A stretch of 64,000 nucleotides of DNA from Candidatus Krumholzibacteriia bacterium (GTDB lineage: Bacteria; Krumholzibacteriota; Krumholzibacteriia; G020349025): positions 210,209-274,208 of the forward strand of contig DASRJW010000101.1 of NCBI GenBank assembly GCA_035649275.1, given 5' to 3'. A program made the translations under genes and the position numbers. This document shows positions 1 to 8,420 of the stretch, one piece after another; position 1 is the stretch's first letter, and each line of letters opens with the position of its first letter. The notes beneath the pieces are model-generated. The model had not been told where the DNA came from. It saw only the letters and a list, made by a program, of their open reading frames with translations, and did not search any database.

Positions 1-399
1 CGAGAAGTACTTGCGCTCCCGCTCCGCTCCCAGGAGAGCCTTGAGATCCGGATGATCGACGCGAACGACGCGATAGCCTCGGGCTTGCTCCGGCCGCGCC
101 ATGACGTCGAGCAGCCAGGCGAGCGCCGGCCGCCGCTCGTGGCCCTTGGCTTCCTTGCGCTCCGAGGTGCCGTCGGTACCGGCGAGATAGAAGCTCTGGC
201 GGCCGGAGACGATGAGGAGCGTCGAGCGGGCGAAGGTGTCGAGCGGCTTGGTGCGGCCCAGGTCCACGACGGGCATGCCGGCAGCACGGGAAAGAGGCAT
301 GACGCCGTCCCGCGGCGGGCGGAAGGCGGAAGCGACGTAGAGGAGGGCGAGGAGGACGCCCACCCAGGGCAGAGCGCGCGCTGCGGCCGGGACTTTCAT
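1..399 (-). CDS. Cytochrome c biogenesis protein CcsA/ResC-like, N-terminal part (runs off the window)
   Basis: Only the first 133 codons are inside the window and the frame stays open to base 1. The fragment has an N-terminal hydrophobic stretch (about residues 11-23), then a soluble part with the motif GRTKPLDTFARSTLL near residues 49-63. I recognise this from the extracytoplasmic domain at the front of long CcsA-type System II haem handling proteins. The ATG overlaps the stop of the ResB-like gene by 4 nt (ATGA), so the two are translationally coupled, as expected for a CcsA/ResB haem-ligation complex in the inner membrane. The haem-binding WWD region lies outside the window, so the family call rests on this fragment plus context. 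Confidence 0.7.
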   Translation of the reverse strand, partial: MKVPAAARALPWVGVLLALLYVASAFRPPRDGVMPLSRAAGMPVVDLGRTKPLDTFARSTLLIVSGRQSFYLAGTDGTSERKEAKGHERRPALAWLLDVMARPEQARGYRVVRVDHPDLKALLGAERERKYFS

Positions 400-1607
400 G
401 CCGTTCTCGTCCTCCGGAGGAAGCGCTTCAGGTGCATGCCGAAGTGCACGATCATCCCCAACGCCCCCAGGGTACAGGCGATATAGGGCAAGAGCCAGCC
501 GGGGTTGCGCACTACTTGCAGCACGGTGCCGGTGTCGCCTTGCTTGAAGCTCGCCTGGTAGAAGGTCTCGCCGCGATAACGCAGCGGGTTGTTCATGTAG
601 ATCAGCACTTCCCGGTCCTCGTTCTGGGTCGCGTCGACCAGGCGGATGCGGCTGGAGAAGTTGCGCGGCGTCTCCGTCCCCAGGTAGCGGTCGTGTTCGA
701 AGTCGAGGAGCGAGATCGAGTAGGGCTTGTAGTCCCGCACGTAGCGCAGCGCCATCCGATAGGTCTTGTCGCCCACCACCACGTCCTGCGGCCCGAAGCG
801 CGGCATGAGGGAGAAGTAGAGCGCTGCGAGATAGGTGCCCCGGCTCTCGCCATCGGCGAGCACGGTGATGTAGGCGGCCGGCAGGTCGATCTCGTCCTGG
901 TCGACGCCGCTCACCGACGGGCGCGGCCGGGCGCGGGCCCCGAGGCTGGCGGCGAAGCCGCGATCGGCCACCGGGCCCAGGCCGGCGCCAGCGGCGGTCA
1001 GCTCGGTGCCGTCGACCAGCTCCGCGTTCGGGTAGAAGGCCTCGACCTGCAGCACGAAGGGTAGCCGTGCGTCCTGGATGCGTCCCCGGTGGCGCAGCCG
1101 CGACTCGGGAACGACGACCACGTGGTCGGTTTGCGCGCCGGAAGGATCGATGATGGCGAGCTCGACGTTGCGAGTGTCCTCGGCGTAGTTCACCGTCTGC
1201 CCCTCGTCGATGCTCATCCTCGCCTCGTCGGCGAAGATCCCCGTCACCAGCTCGCCGCAGAGGAGGAGCACGAGTCCGAAGTGGATGAGGAGGATGCCCA
1301 GGCGCTTGCGGGTGTAGCGGAAGCGCACGGTGTGCGCCGTGATCAGGTTGAGCATGAGCAGCCCACCGATGAGCCAGCCCCCGGGGAAGGGGATGCCGCC
1401 GTGCACGTTCCAGTGTCGGGGCAGGAAGATGGCGAACGGGATCCAGACGAAGAAAGCACGGAAATACGTCTTCAGTGTGGTCCAGATCCCCATGTCGATC
1501 TGCGCCCAGGTGCCGGAGAAGATGAGGAAGATGCCGCAGGCGAGAAGCACCACGGTGAGCTTGAGCGAGGCGAGGGGCTTGAAAGCGTTGCGCACGGTCG
1601 CGTTCAC
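396..1607 (-). CDS. resB: Cytochrome c biogenesis protein ResB-like
   Basis: 403-residue inner-membrane protein. It has hydrophobic segments near residues 13-30, 45-60, 75-90 and 100-120, a large extracytoplasmic region, and a last membrane segment before the basic C-terminus. The spacing is typical of ResB/Ccs1, which works with CcsA to attach haem to apocytochromes c outside the inner membrane (System II). I chose GTG at 1607: it follows the previous stop by 13 nt and has GAGGAT upstream. A longer form from 1658 would overlap the upstream gene by 38 nt and adds only non-conserved residues. The stop overlaps the ATG of the CcsA-like gene. Confidence 0.85.
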   Translation of the reverse strand: MNATVRNAFKPLASLKLTVVLLACGIFLIFSGTWAQIDMGIWTTLKTYFRAFFVWIPFAIFLPRHWNVHGGIPFPGGWLIGGLLMLNLITAHTVRFRYTRKRLGILLIHFGLVLLLCGELVTGIFADEARMSIDEGQTVNYAEDTRNVELAIIDPSGAQTDHVVVVPESRLRHRGRIQDARLPFVLQVEAFYPNAELVDGTELTAAGAGLGPVADRGFAASLGARARPRPSVSGVDQDEIDLPAAYITVLADGESRGTYLAALYFSLMPRFGPQDVVVGDKTYRMALRYVRDYKPYSISLLDFEHDRYLGTETPRNFSSRIRLVDATQNEDREVLIYMNNPLRYRGETFYQASFKQGDTGTVLQVVRNPGWLLPYIACTLGALGMIVHFGMHLKRFLRRTRTA

Positions 1608-1620
1608 GGCGATCCCATCC

Positions 1621-2823
1621 TCAAGAAGTTCCCGGCGCGAAGCGGAGGCTGCGGGCAAAAGTGACGAAGTTCTGGCGCTCCCGGCCGAGGAGCGCGCCAG
1701 GGCCGGTCATCTTGACGAAGTAGGTGAACCCGCCGCGCGTCGTCAGCACCACGAGCATGCGTGACGAGGTCTCGCCCGCGCCTTGCAAGTCCAGCAGCTG
1801 CGACGGCGCCCCGTCTACTTCCAGCGCCTCCATGGGTTGCTGCGAGGCGTCCGCCACCGGCTTGAGGCCGATCTGGCCGCGCCAGCGGTTGATGTTGGGC
1901 AGGAGGCCGCCGACATCGCCCGGGAAGCGCGTGATCGTCACCTCGGCCTTGTTCGAGCCCTCGACAATAGAAAACGTGGCGAGGCGCGAGGGATTGGGCG
2001 CGACGCTGACGGTCCAGCCTGCGGGCGTCGTCCATTGCACCGGACTATCCGCCGCGGGCGCGCTGCCTGGTGCAGGGGCTTGCATCGATGCTTGCCCAGC
2101 GGATTCGTTGCCTGCACCACCGCCCGTGGGTGGGTGGTCCGAGGGGAGCTCTCCGGTGGCGACCGCCGGGTGGCCCGGGGGTAGTCCGCCAGCGGCGACG
2201 GCCGCAGGACGCACACGCACGGTGCCGATGAAATCGGCGAAGGCTTGTGCCTGCTTGCCGGCGCGTTCGGGCGTGTCCATCACCAGGAAGAACCAGACGC
2301 GCTCATCGCCTTCCAGGATGGCCGCCAGGATCTGGCGCCCCGGCTCGGCAGCGTGGGCCACGCCGGTCATGTCGACGAGGTGCGCGGTCCTACCGCCGAC
2401 GTCCACCGGACGAGCCACTTGGGCCAGCGCCTCGGGAGCGATCGGGGGCAGACCGATCTGATCGCGCCAGCGGTTGACGTTGGCCAGCGGATCACGCGCC
2501 GCCAGAGCCAAAGGGGTGACCCGCATCTCCAACGGCGGCTCGTTGGCGCCTACGGGCAAGAGGAGGGTCGCGAAGCGCATGCCCTCGCCGGGCTTCTCCT
2601 GCCAGCCCTCCGGCAGCGTCCAGACCACGCTTTCCGTCCCGTTGGCTGGAGCCACCATGGGCGCGCCGCCGGGCCCGGCGTCGGGAGCCTGTACGGGTGC
2701 GGCGTTCGCCGAGGGTGCTTCCTTGGGGGCGTTGTAGTCGCGGATCTCGTCCTGGCCGCAGGCGAGAAAAGCCCAAGGAGCCGCCAGGAGCGGCGTGGCG
2801 AGACGAAAGAGGCGACGTTGCAT
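1621..2823 (-). CDS. Lipoprotein with two repeats of a domain often found beside ccs genes
   Basis: 400 residues. The signal peptide ends in FLAC, a lipobox with Cys near residue 22, so it should be lipid-anchored and periplasmic. After a low-complexity Ala/Pro linker come two related domains, about residues 60-190 and 245-390. Each begins with W-T-x-P-x-G-W and contains N-R-W-R-x-Q-I-G-L, followed by a segment on the side chain of 'VDGAPSQLLDLQG' type. The second copy is an evident internal duplication of the first. It lies immediately upstream of the ResB/CcsA-like genes in one operon, which suggests a role in cytochrome c maturation or a linked redox process. I do not recognise a catalytic motif. 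ATG at 2823 is preferred over the GTG at 2835 because it gives a compact signal peptide. Confidence 0.75.
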   Translation of the reverse strand: MQRRLFRLATPLLAAPWAFLACGQDEIRDYNAPKEAPSANAAPVQAPDAGPGGAPMVAPANGTESVVWTLPEGWQEKPGEGMRFATLLLPVGANEPPLEMRVTPLALAARDPLANVNRWRDQIGLPPIAPEALAQVARPVDVGGRTAHLVDMTGVAHAAEPGRQILAAILEGDERVWFFLVMDTPERAGKQAQAFADFIGTVRVRPAAVAAGGLPPGHPAVATGELPSDHPPTGGGAGNESAGQASMQAPAPGSAPAADSPVQWTTPAGWTVSVAPNPSRLATFSIVEGSNKAEVTITRFPGDVGGLLPNINRWRGQIGLKPVADASQQPMEALEVDGAPSQLLDLQGAGETSSRMLVVLTTRGGFTYFVKMTGPGALLGRERQNFVTFARSLRFAPGTS

Positions 2824-2993
2824 TCCAGGGACCACCCGCCCGCAGCGCCGCCGGTTTCCGCGTCATCGCGGCCCCCCGAAGCGCCGACACCGGGAAGGTA
2901 GCGGAAGCGAGTCCGCGGCGGAAGTGCGCCCGGGGCCGCACGGACTCCCCGTTCTCGCCGCGCACCTTCGCCCGTCCCTCGGGGGGCTTAAGC

Positions 2994-3608
2994 TCACGCG
3001 GTGGTTCCCGCTCGCTTCTCCTGTGCCATGGCGCGCAGGCTCGCCGCGAGCGCCCGGGCCTCGGCCGTCATGGCGATCTCCGCCAGGTGCTCGAGCTGGA
3101 CGGCATCGTGGCGGCGTTGCTGGCGCAGTGCGCCGAAGAGGGTGTTGCAGCTTTCCGCCAGGGCGCGGAAATGGTCGCGGCGGCGGATCACCACATCCTG
3201 CTCCACATCCCCCTGGGCGGCAAGCAGCAGCTGATTCTGGATCCGGCGGATCGGGCCGACGCTGCGGTTGGTGAGGACCACAATGCCGAAGGTGGTGCAG
3301 GCGAAGAAGATCCCGGAGAAAAGCGCGATGTTGTTGTGGAAGACGCGGTCGTCGTGCTGGAGGCGTTCTGCCAGCTCCGGCACCGCTTCCACGATCGACT
3401 CGCGCCGCGAAGCCGAAAGGTCGTGCAGCGTGAAGTTGAACATGACGAGGGAGAAGAGCGTCGCCGTCATGGCCAGGGCCGTGATCGGGAGCTGTGTTCT
3501 CCAATCCACCCAGTAGCGGCGCCGCAAAGGATGCGGCGCTCTTTTCATGGGCGAAGAGGGCGGCGCTGCTGGCGGCGCTTCCAGCGGCATCTGCACTTCG
3601 GTTTGCAT
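2994..3608 (-). CDS. Two-TM HAMP-domain membrane protein
   Basis: 204 residues. There are membrane segments at about 36-58 and 92-112, a short extracytoplasmic loop between them, and then a HAMP-like linker with VGPIRRIQNQLLLAAQGD. A short coiled tail follows with no kinase, cyclase or methyl-accepting output domain. The N-terminal 30 residues are Pro/Ala rich and cytoplasmic. The protein probably senses or transmits membrane signals to a separate partner. The start at 3608 was chosen over an upstream in-frame codon at 3779 because the intervening residues look non-coding. It lies upstream of the cytochrome maturation operon on the same strand, with about 170 nt between. The function is unknown beyond the topology. 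Confidence 0.65.
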   Translation of the reverse strand: MQTEVQMPLEAPPAAPPSSPMKRAPHPLRRRYWVDWRTQLPITALAMTATLFSLVMFNFTLHDLSASRRESIVEAVPELAERLQHDDRVFHNNIALFSGIFFACTTFGIVVLTNRSVGPIRRIQNQLLLAAQGDVEQDVVIRRRDHFRALAESCNTLFGALRQQRRHDAVQLEHLAEIAMTAEARALAASLRAMAQEKRAGTTA

Positions 3609-3842
3609 GGCGCATCGGCTCCGGTCGTTGCGTCCCGGCACGGGACGGCTCCGAGGCGTGGAGGGAAAGCATGCGGCCTTCCCACGCCAGAGCGCGGTTT
3701 GTCTCGCGACTCCAAGCACGGGATCAGCAGGTTCCAGGCCAGGCCACGAGACGCGCCAACACCCCGCAAGGCGCCGCAAAGTACAGGGTGGCCTGCGGCG
3801 GCGCCGCCGGACTCGAGGCGATGCGCCGGGGAACTTCGCGGC

Positions 3843-6800
3843 TCAATACTCCATCGCCCAGCCGAAGCCGAGGCCGGACTGACCTTTGACGCTGTACAGG
3901 GTCTCCACGGTCAGCTGCCCCTTGAGGAAGTATTCCAGGCTCACCACGTCATCCACGGCACGGTCGAGGGAGTAGGAGTAGCTCAAGAGCACCTTCGGGC
4001 TCAGGTATTTGCCGAAGGCGAGGCTGCCGGCCTTGCTCTGCTCCTCGCTCGTCGCACCCGGCGCCCCCGTGCTGCTCTTGTACTGCACGACATCGATGCC
4101 GAATTCCTTGGTGACGTTCTCCTGCAGCGCCGTCGCGCCCATGGAGACCAGGATCGCCGTCGCCCGTTCGCGCATGACGTTCGACTCCTCGTCGGAGAGC
4201 TGGTCGTAGGTCTTGCCCAAAGCGAGGAGAGCGATGATGTCGGTCTGCTTCATCTCCGGGTCGGAGGAAAGGACGAGCAGCGGTTTTTCCGCCGTGCCGG
4301 TCACGAGGACGCGGATCTTGATCCCTGAAATGCTGGTGGACATCTGGATGTCCAGGGCGGGATCGGGTTTCGCGTTCCCGGAGAAGGTGACGCTACCGCG
4401 ATCCAGATTCAGGTTCCGTCCCGCGATGGAATACGTCCCGCGTATGCCCCGCAGCTGGCCGGCGACGACGGGCTCGCCTTCCTTCTGCGTCACCTGGAGT
4501 TCGCCGGCTCCCTCGATGTCGAGTCCGCGACCGCGCACGAAGAAAGCCTTGGGGACGCGGATGCGCAGGTCGAGGGTGGTGGCAGCGAGCCGGCGCTGCA
4601 GGGCCGGAGGTGTCTGTTCCGGGGGCGGCGGAGCGGGCGCAGGCAGGAGCGTGTCCGTGGCGGCGGCGCCGAGGAGCAACGCTTCTCCCTCCTTCGGGTG
4701 CAGATGCCGCTCGGCTTCCGGAACCTTCACGAGCCCGGTCTTCACCTCGATATCGCCGCGGAGCTCGGGATGCAAACGCTCGCCGCCGAGCTCGGCGTTG
4801 GTAACGAAGACGAGGCGCGAGCCATCCCCGAGGGTGAGCTCCACCTCGTTGGTGCGCAGCGTGCCCTCGAGGCGCGGGTTCTGCACCTCGCCGTCGAGAG
4901 CCAGCACCAGCCTGGCCGCACCGTCGAGAGCAGCGCCACGGGGAAGGAAGGGGTTGAGGGCCGCGAGCGGCACCGACTCGGAGTCCACCCGCACCATCAG
5001 GGAACGCGCCGGAGCGGCGCGGACGAAGGGGCGTTGGAGGGAGAAAAGGAGCGGCACGGCGGCGCTCCCCCGCACCAGCCCCTGGTTTCCGGAGCGAAGG
5101 GCGAACCCGGCGAGGAAGTCTTCTGGTGCCTGGGGTGCGACGTCGAGCGTCGGGGGCGCCGCGTTCCAGAGCGAGTCCACCGCGGCGTCCTGTCCGGCGC
5201 GGGCACGAAGCGTGAGCACATAAGACGACAGCTTCGCTGATTGCGGGAAGCCGCCCTCGACGGCGGCGAAGCCCGCCAGCGCCGCCGTCGTTCCCCCGAG
5301 AACGATCCGTCCGCCCAGACGCCCGAGATCTTCGGGACCGAAGAGGCCTCGCTTGCGGCTCGTGTGCACGCCGAACGGCAGAGCATCGAAACGGAAGTCC
5401 GCGGCGACCGGACCGGAAAGGAGCGCTGCCTGGGGCGGATAGAGCTGCAGGCGCGACGGCAGCGTGGCGTGGCCCTCGAGGCTGGAGCTGGTGCTGTCGC
5501 CCAGCTGCACCGCGACTCGGGCGAGACCGGAGGCGGAGTCGAGGCGGAAGCGGAGGGTAGGTTCCGTGCCGCCGGCCAGCTTCAAGCCCTGGATCTCGCC
5601 CGTTGCCGTGAGCGAATCGAGCGCGGTCGCTCGCAGGTTGAAGCGAATGCCGCGGGGCCAAAACGTCGGCGGAATGGAGAGAGCCGGCGGCTCGTCCGGG
5701 AGGGCGAGGTGGAGGTGCAGAGCGAAGCGCGTGCTATCGGGTCCGGCCGCGCCATGCGCCTGCAAGCGGCCGAGCGCGCCGGCGAGCTCGAGGTCCTGGA
5801 GCGCGAGCCTTCCTGCCGCGAGGGAGAAACGGAAGGGGTGCAGCGCTCTGAGATCCTTGCCGGCAAGGACGAAGGCAAGCGTGTCGACCTCCACCTGAGA
5901 GAGTTTTTCGCTGCCGAGCCGCGCCGCTTGCTTGAGCTCGAAACCGGGGCCGCGGGCGTGGAGGGCGACGCGCTCCGGCCGCCACCGTTGCGGCTGTGAA
6001 GAGGAAACGCGGGCGTCGAGGTGGTCGAGTGCGATCCAGCGGCTCTTGCCACCGCTCGGCAGAAGGAGACGGCCGAGAATCCCCGCTTCGTCCCGATGCA
6101 CCTCCGCCCGGATGGCGGGTACTTGCAGACCCAGGCCGGCGAAGCTGCCCTCGAGCTCAGCCGCCAGCGCGGGTGCGCTTCGTGCGCCGGAAAGTTGGGC
6201 GCGACCGCGCATCTCCAGCTTCTGGATCGAGTCCCCTTCGAGGTGGACGAAACGTTCGAGAAGCGTGCTGCCCTGGAGAGTCCAGCGCCCTTGCAGGGCC
6301 AGCGTTTCGCCTTGCATCCCGCCGTCGACCGCGAGATGCAAGGCGTGCATTTGCAAGCGGGCAGCGCGGACCTGCAGGCTCTCGCGTGTCCCCCCGATGG
6401 CCACGTGCAGCGAATCGAGCCAGGCGCTCTCGCCGCCATCGAGTTCCACGTCGAAGCGACCGCCGGAAGCGGTGCGCCAATGAAATGTCCCGGCGAGCGC
6501 GCCCGGGTCGCAGCAGCGGAGCGCCGGCCAGAGGGCGGCGAGAGCCCTCGGCCCGGGGAGTGCGAAAGTCCCTGTGCTCGCCGTGCTTCCGGCTCGGACC
6601 TCGCCGGCGCACTGCAGGCGATAGGGTCCTTCTTCGCGCCAGTGCGCTTGCAACGACTCTGCCCGCGCCGGAGCGAGCCGGGCGAGACGCGCCAGGAGAA
6701 CAGGGAAGTGCGGCCAGGCGAGCTGGGCCTGGAACGAACCCTCCCCGGGCGGGCTGTAGCTCGCCTCGAGATCCAGGTTCCCCGCGGCGCCACGGATCTG

Positions 6801-8405
6801 GAAGCCAGCGAGGGAGAAACTGCGGCTCTTCGGCACGTAAACGAGCGTCGCTGCCTTCTCGTCGCCGGCGTTCAGTTTCCCCGCGGCGACGCGGGTGGTC
6901 TCCACGACGAGAGGCGAGAGCCGGGCGTGGAGCGTGTCGCCGCGCCGGATCTCGACGGCGAGACCGGCTTCGGCGCCGTAGCTCGCCACCTGGATTTGGA
7001 GCGCCGACGCCGCTTCCGGGCGCAGGCCCAGTCTCCCTTCCAGGAGCAGGCGGTCGACGGCGTGCGCCGCGATGCTGCCGCTCGCAGAAAGGCGGAACCG
7101 TGCTGCAGTCTCCTGCCGCCGGCGGACGAAGTCGAGGCGGGAGCGAAGCGAGACTTCCGGGATGCGACTCGAGGTCAGCCAATCGCGCCAGCCAGGACCC
7201 AGGACATCGAGATGTGCCGCGACCGCGAGCGAATCGGGATCGCTGCGGAGCCTGCCGCGGAGATGCAGATCCACGGCTTGCAGAGAATCGCAACGGACCT
7301 CCCAGCTTCCCCCGCCGCCTTCGAAATGCATGCTTCCGGCGGTGAGGAGATCTCCTGGGAGGCAGACGAGGTCGAGGCGCACCAGTGCCCGGGGAGAGAA
7401 GGCGAGCGTCCCGCGCGTCTCGAAGAGAGCGCCGCCGAAATCCGGTTTGCCATGGAGACGTTGCTCGAGTGCGGGAATGCGGGCGAGCTCCGCGCTTCCA
7501 GGTGTCCGCAGCGTGGCGGTGAAGCCGAGCGAATCGACGGCGAGACCGCGGCGCTCGACCTGCGCCCGGGCTACGAGCCCCATCCTCTGCGGCGGCCCTT
7601 CCCTCTCGCCCTCCGAGAGGCGGAGGACGAAACGATCGGCACCATCGGGGTCGAGAGCGAAGTGAAGCGGCCAGTTCGGCCCGACATGACCGCGGCCGCG
7701 CCCCGAGGCCGTACCACGCGCGAGATCGAGGTCGAGAGCGAGGGAATCCAAGCTCCAGCTTTCGGGCGCTCCGATGCTACGAGCGGATTCCACTTGCAAC
7801 CGTGGCACCACACCATGGCGGAAATTGAGCGCGGCTCGGAGCACGAGCGAGCGCGCGCCATCGTCTGTGCCTGGCTCGCCAGCGCGGAGACGCAACCATG
7901 GCGCCTCGATCTCCAACGACTCGATGCCGACCGACGGCACACCCGCGACCGATCCTGGACGCGGGAAGCTGCGTTTCCCGCCTCCGCCGGGGGCGGTGGG
8001 TCGCTCTTTCATGTGGCGCTGCACGGCGGGTAGGTCGAGCCGCAATCCCAGGACCGCCAGCTGTTCGATGTCCACGTCGCCGTGCCGAAGCGGCCCGAGC
8101 GCGAGATCGAGCCTGAGCTTCTCCACCGCGAGCAGCATCGTTCCGGCCTCGCTCCACTCCACGCCTTCGAGCTCGACCCGCCCGAGGGCGGGCCAGCGCG
8201 CTTCCCGCACCTGCACTTGCCCGCCGAGGCCCGAAGCCAGACGCCCGAGAGCGAACGAGAGCAGCCGCTCTCGGAGGGGTGGGAGCAACAAGCCGAGGAG
8301 CAGAAGGAGGAGAACGCAGAGCGTGCTCGCCCCGACGGCGACCGCGGCGCGACGGACCCGCCGACGCTTCCGGGGCGACGCGTCTCTGCTCTCTCTCGGA
8401 TCGAT
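3843..8405 (-). CDS. tamB: TamB-like translocation and assembly module protein (DUF490)
   Basis: About 1520 residues if started at 8405. TamB-type proteins are anchored in the inner membrane and span the periplasm as a long hydrophobic beta-taco that delivers lipids or substrates to the outer membrane. The sequence shows the expected long repetitive beta-rich middle, and the conserved C-terminal DUF490 region with GTYSIAGRNLNLDRGSVTFSG, then SDPEMKQTDIIALLALG, and a terminal barrel-like strand. The first conventional start (TTG 8291) cuts through the N-terminal anchor. The frame upstream encodes a basic stretch (RKRRRVRR) followed by a leucine-rich membrane segment, and the only placement with a good Shine-Dalgarno is ATC at 8405, 8 nt after GGAGG. 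The stop of the Omp85 gene is 15 nt upstream, so the pair is coupled. Confidence 0.88.
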   Translation of the reverse strand: MDPRESRDASPRKRRRVRRAAVAVGASTLCVLLLLLLGLLLPPLRERLLSFALGRLASGLGGQVQVREARWPALGRVELEGVEWSEAGTMLLAVEKLRLDLALGPLRHGDVDIEQLAVLGLRLDLPAVQRHMKERPTAPGGGGKRSFPRPGSVAGVPSVGIESLEIEAPWLRLRAGEPGTDDGARSLVLRAALNFRHGVVPRLQVESARSIGAPESWSLDSLALDLDLARGTASGRGRGHVGPNWPLHFALDPDGADRFVLRLSEGEREGPPQRMGLVARAQVERRGLAVDSLGFTATLRTPGSAELARIPALEQRLHGKPDFGGALFETRGTLAFSPRALVRLDLVCLPGDLLTAGSMHFEGGGGSWEVRCDSLQAVDLHLRGRLRSDPDSLAVAAHLDVLGPGWRDWLTSSRIPEVSLRSRLDFVRRRQETAARFRLSASGSIAAHAVDRLLLEGRLGLRPEAASALQIQVASYGAEAGLAVEIRRGDTLHARLSPLVVETTRVAAGKLNAGDEKAATLVYVPKSRSFSLAGFQIRGAAGNLDLEASYSPPGEGSFQAQLAWPHFPVLLARLARLAPARAESLQAHWREEGPYRLQCAGEVRAGSTASTGTFALPGPRALAALWPALRCCDPGALAGTFHWRTASGGRFDVELDGGESAWLDSLHVAIGGTRESLQVRAARLQMHALHLAVDGGMQGETLALQGRWTLQGSTLLERFVHLEGDSIQKLEMRGRAQLSGARSAPALAAELEGSFAGLGLQVPAIRAEVHRDEAGILGRLLLPSGGKSRWIALDHLDARVSSSQPQRWRPERVALHARGPGFELKQAARLGSEKLSQVEVDTLAFVLAGKDLRALHPFRFSLAAGRLALQDLELAGALGRLQAHGAAGPDSTRFALHLHLALPDEPPALSIPPTFWPRGIRFNLRATALDSLTATGEIQGLKLAGGTEPTLRFRLDSASGLARVAVQLGDSTSSSLEGHATLPSRLQLYPPQAALLSGPVAADFRFDALPFGVHTSRKRGLFGPEDLGRLGGRIVLGGTTAALAGFAAVEGGFPQSAKLSSYVLTLRARAGQDAAVDSLWNAAPPTLDVAPQAPEDFLAGFALRSGNQGLVRGSAAVPLLFSLQRPFVRAAPARSLMVRVDSESVPLAALNPFLPRGAALDGAARLVLALDGEVQNPRLEGTLRTNEVELTLGDGSRLVFVTNAELGGERLHPELRGDIEVKTGLVKVPEAERHLHPKEGEALLLGAAATDTLLPAPAPPPPEQTPPALQRRLAATTLDLRIRVPKAFFVRGRGLDIEGAGELQVTQKEGEPVVAGQLRGIRGTYSIAGRNLNLDRGSVTFSGNAKPDPALDIQMSTSISGIKIRVLVTGTAEKPLLVLSSDPEMKQTDIIALLALGKTYDQLSDEESNVMRERATAILVSMGATALQENVTKEFGIDVVQYKSSTGAPGATSEEQSKAGSLAFGKYLSPKVLLSYSYSLDRAVDDVVSLEYFLKGQLTVETLYSVKGQSGLGFGWAMEY

Positions 8406-8420
8406 GGTACCTACCTCCCG

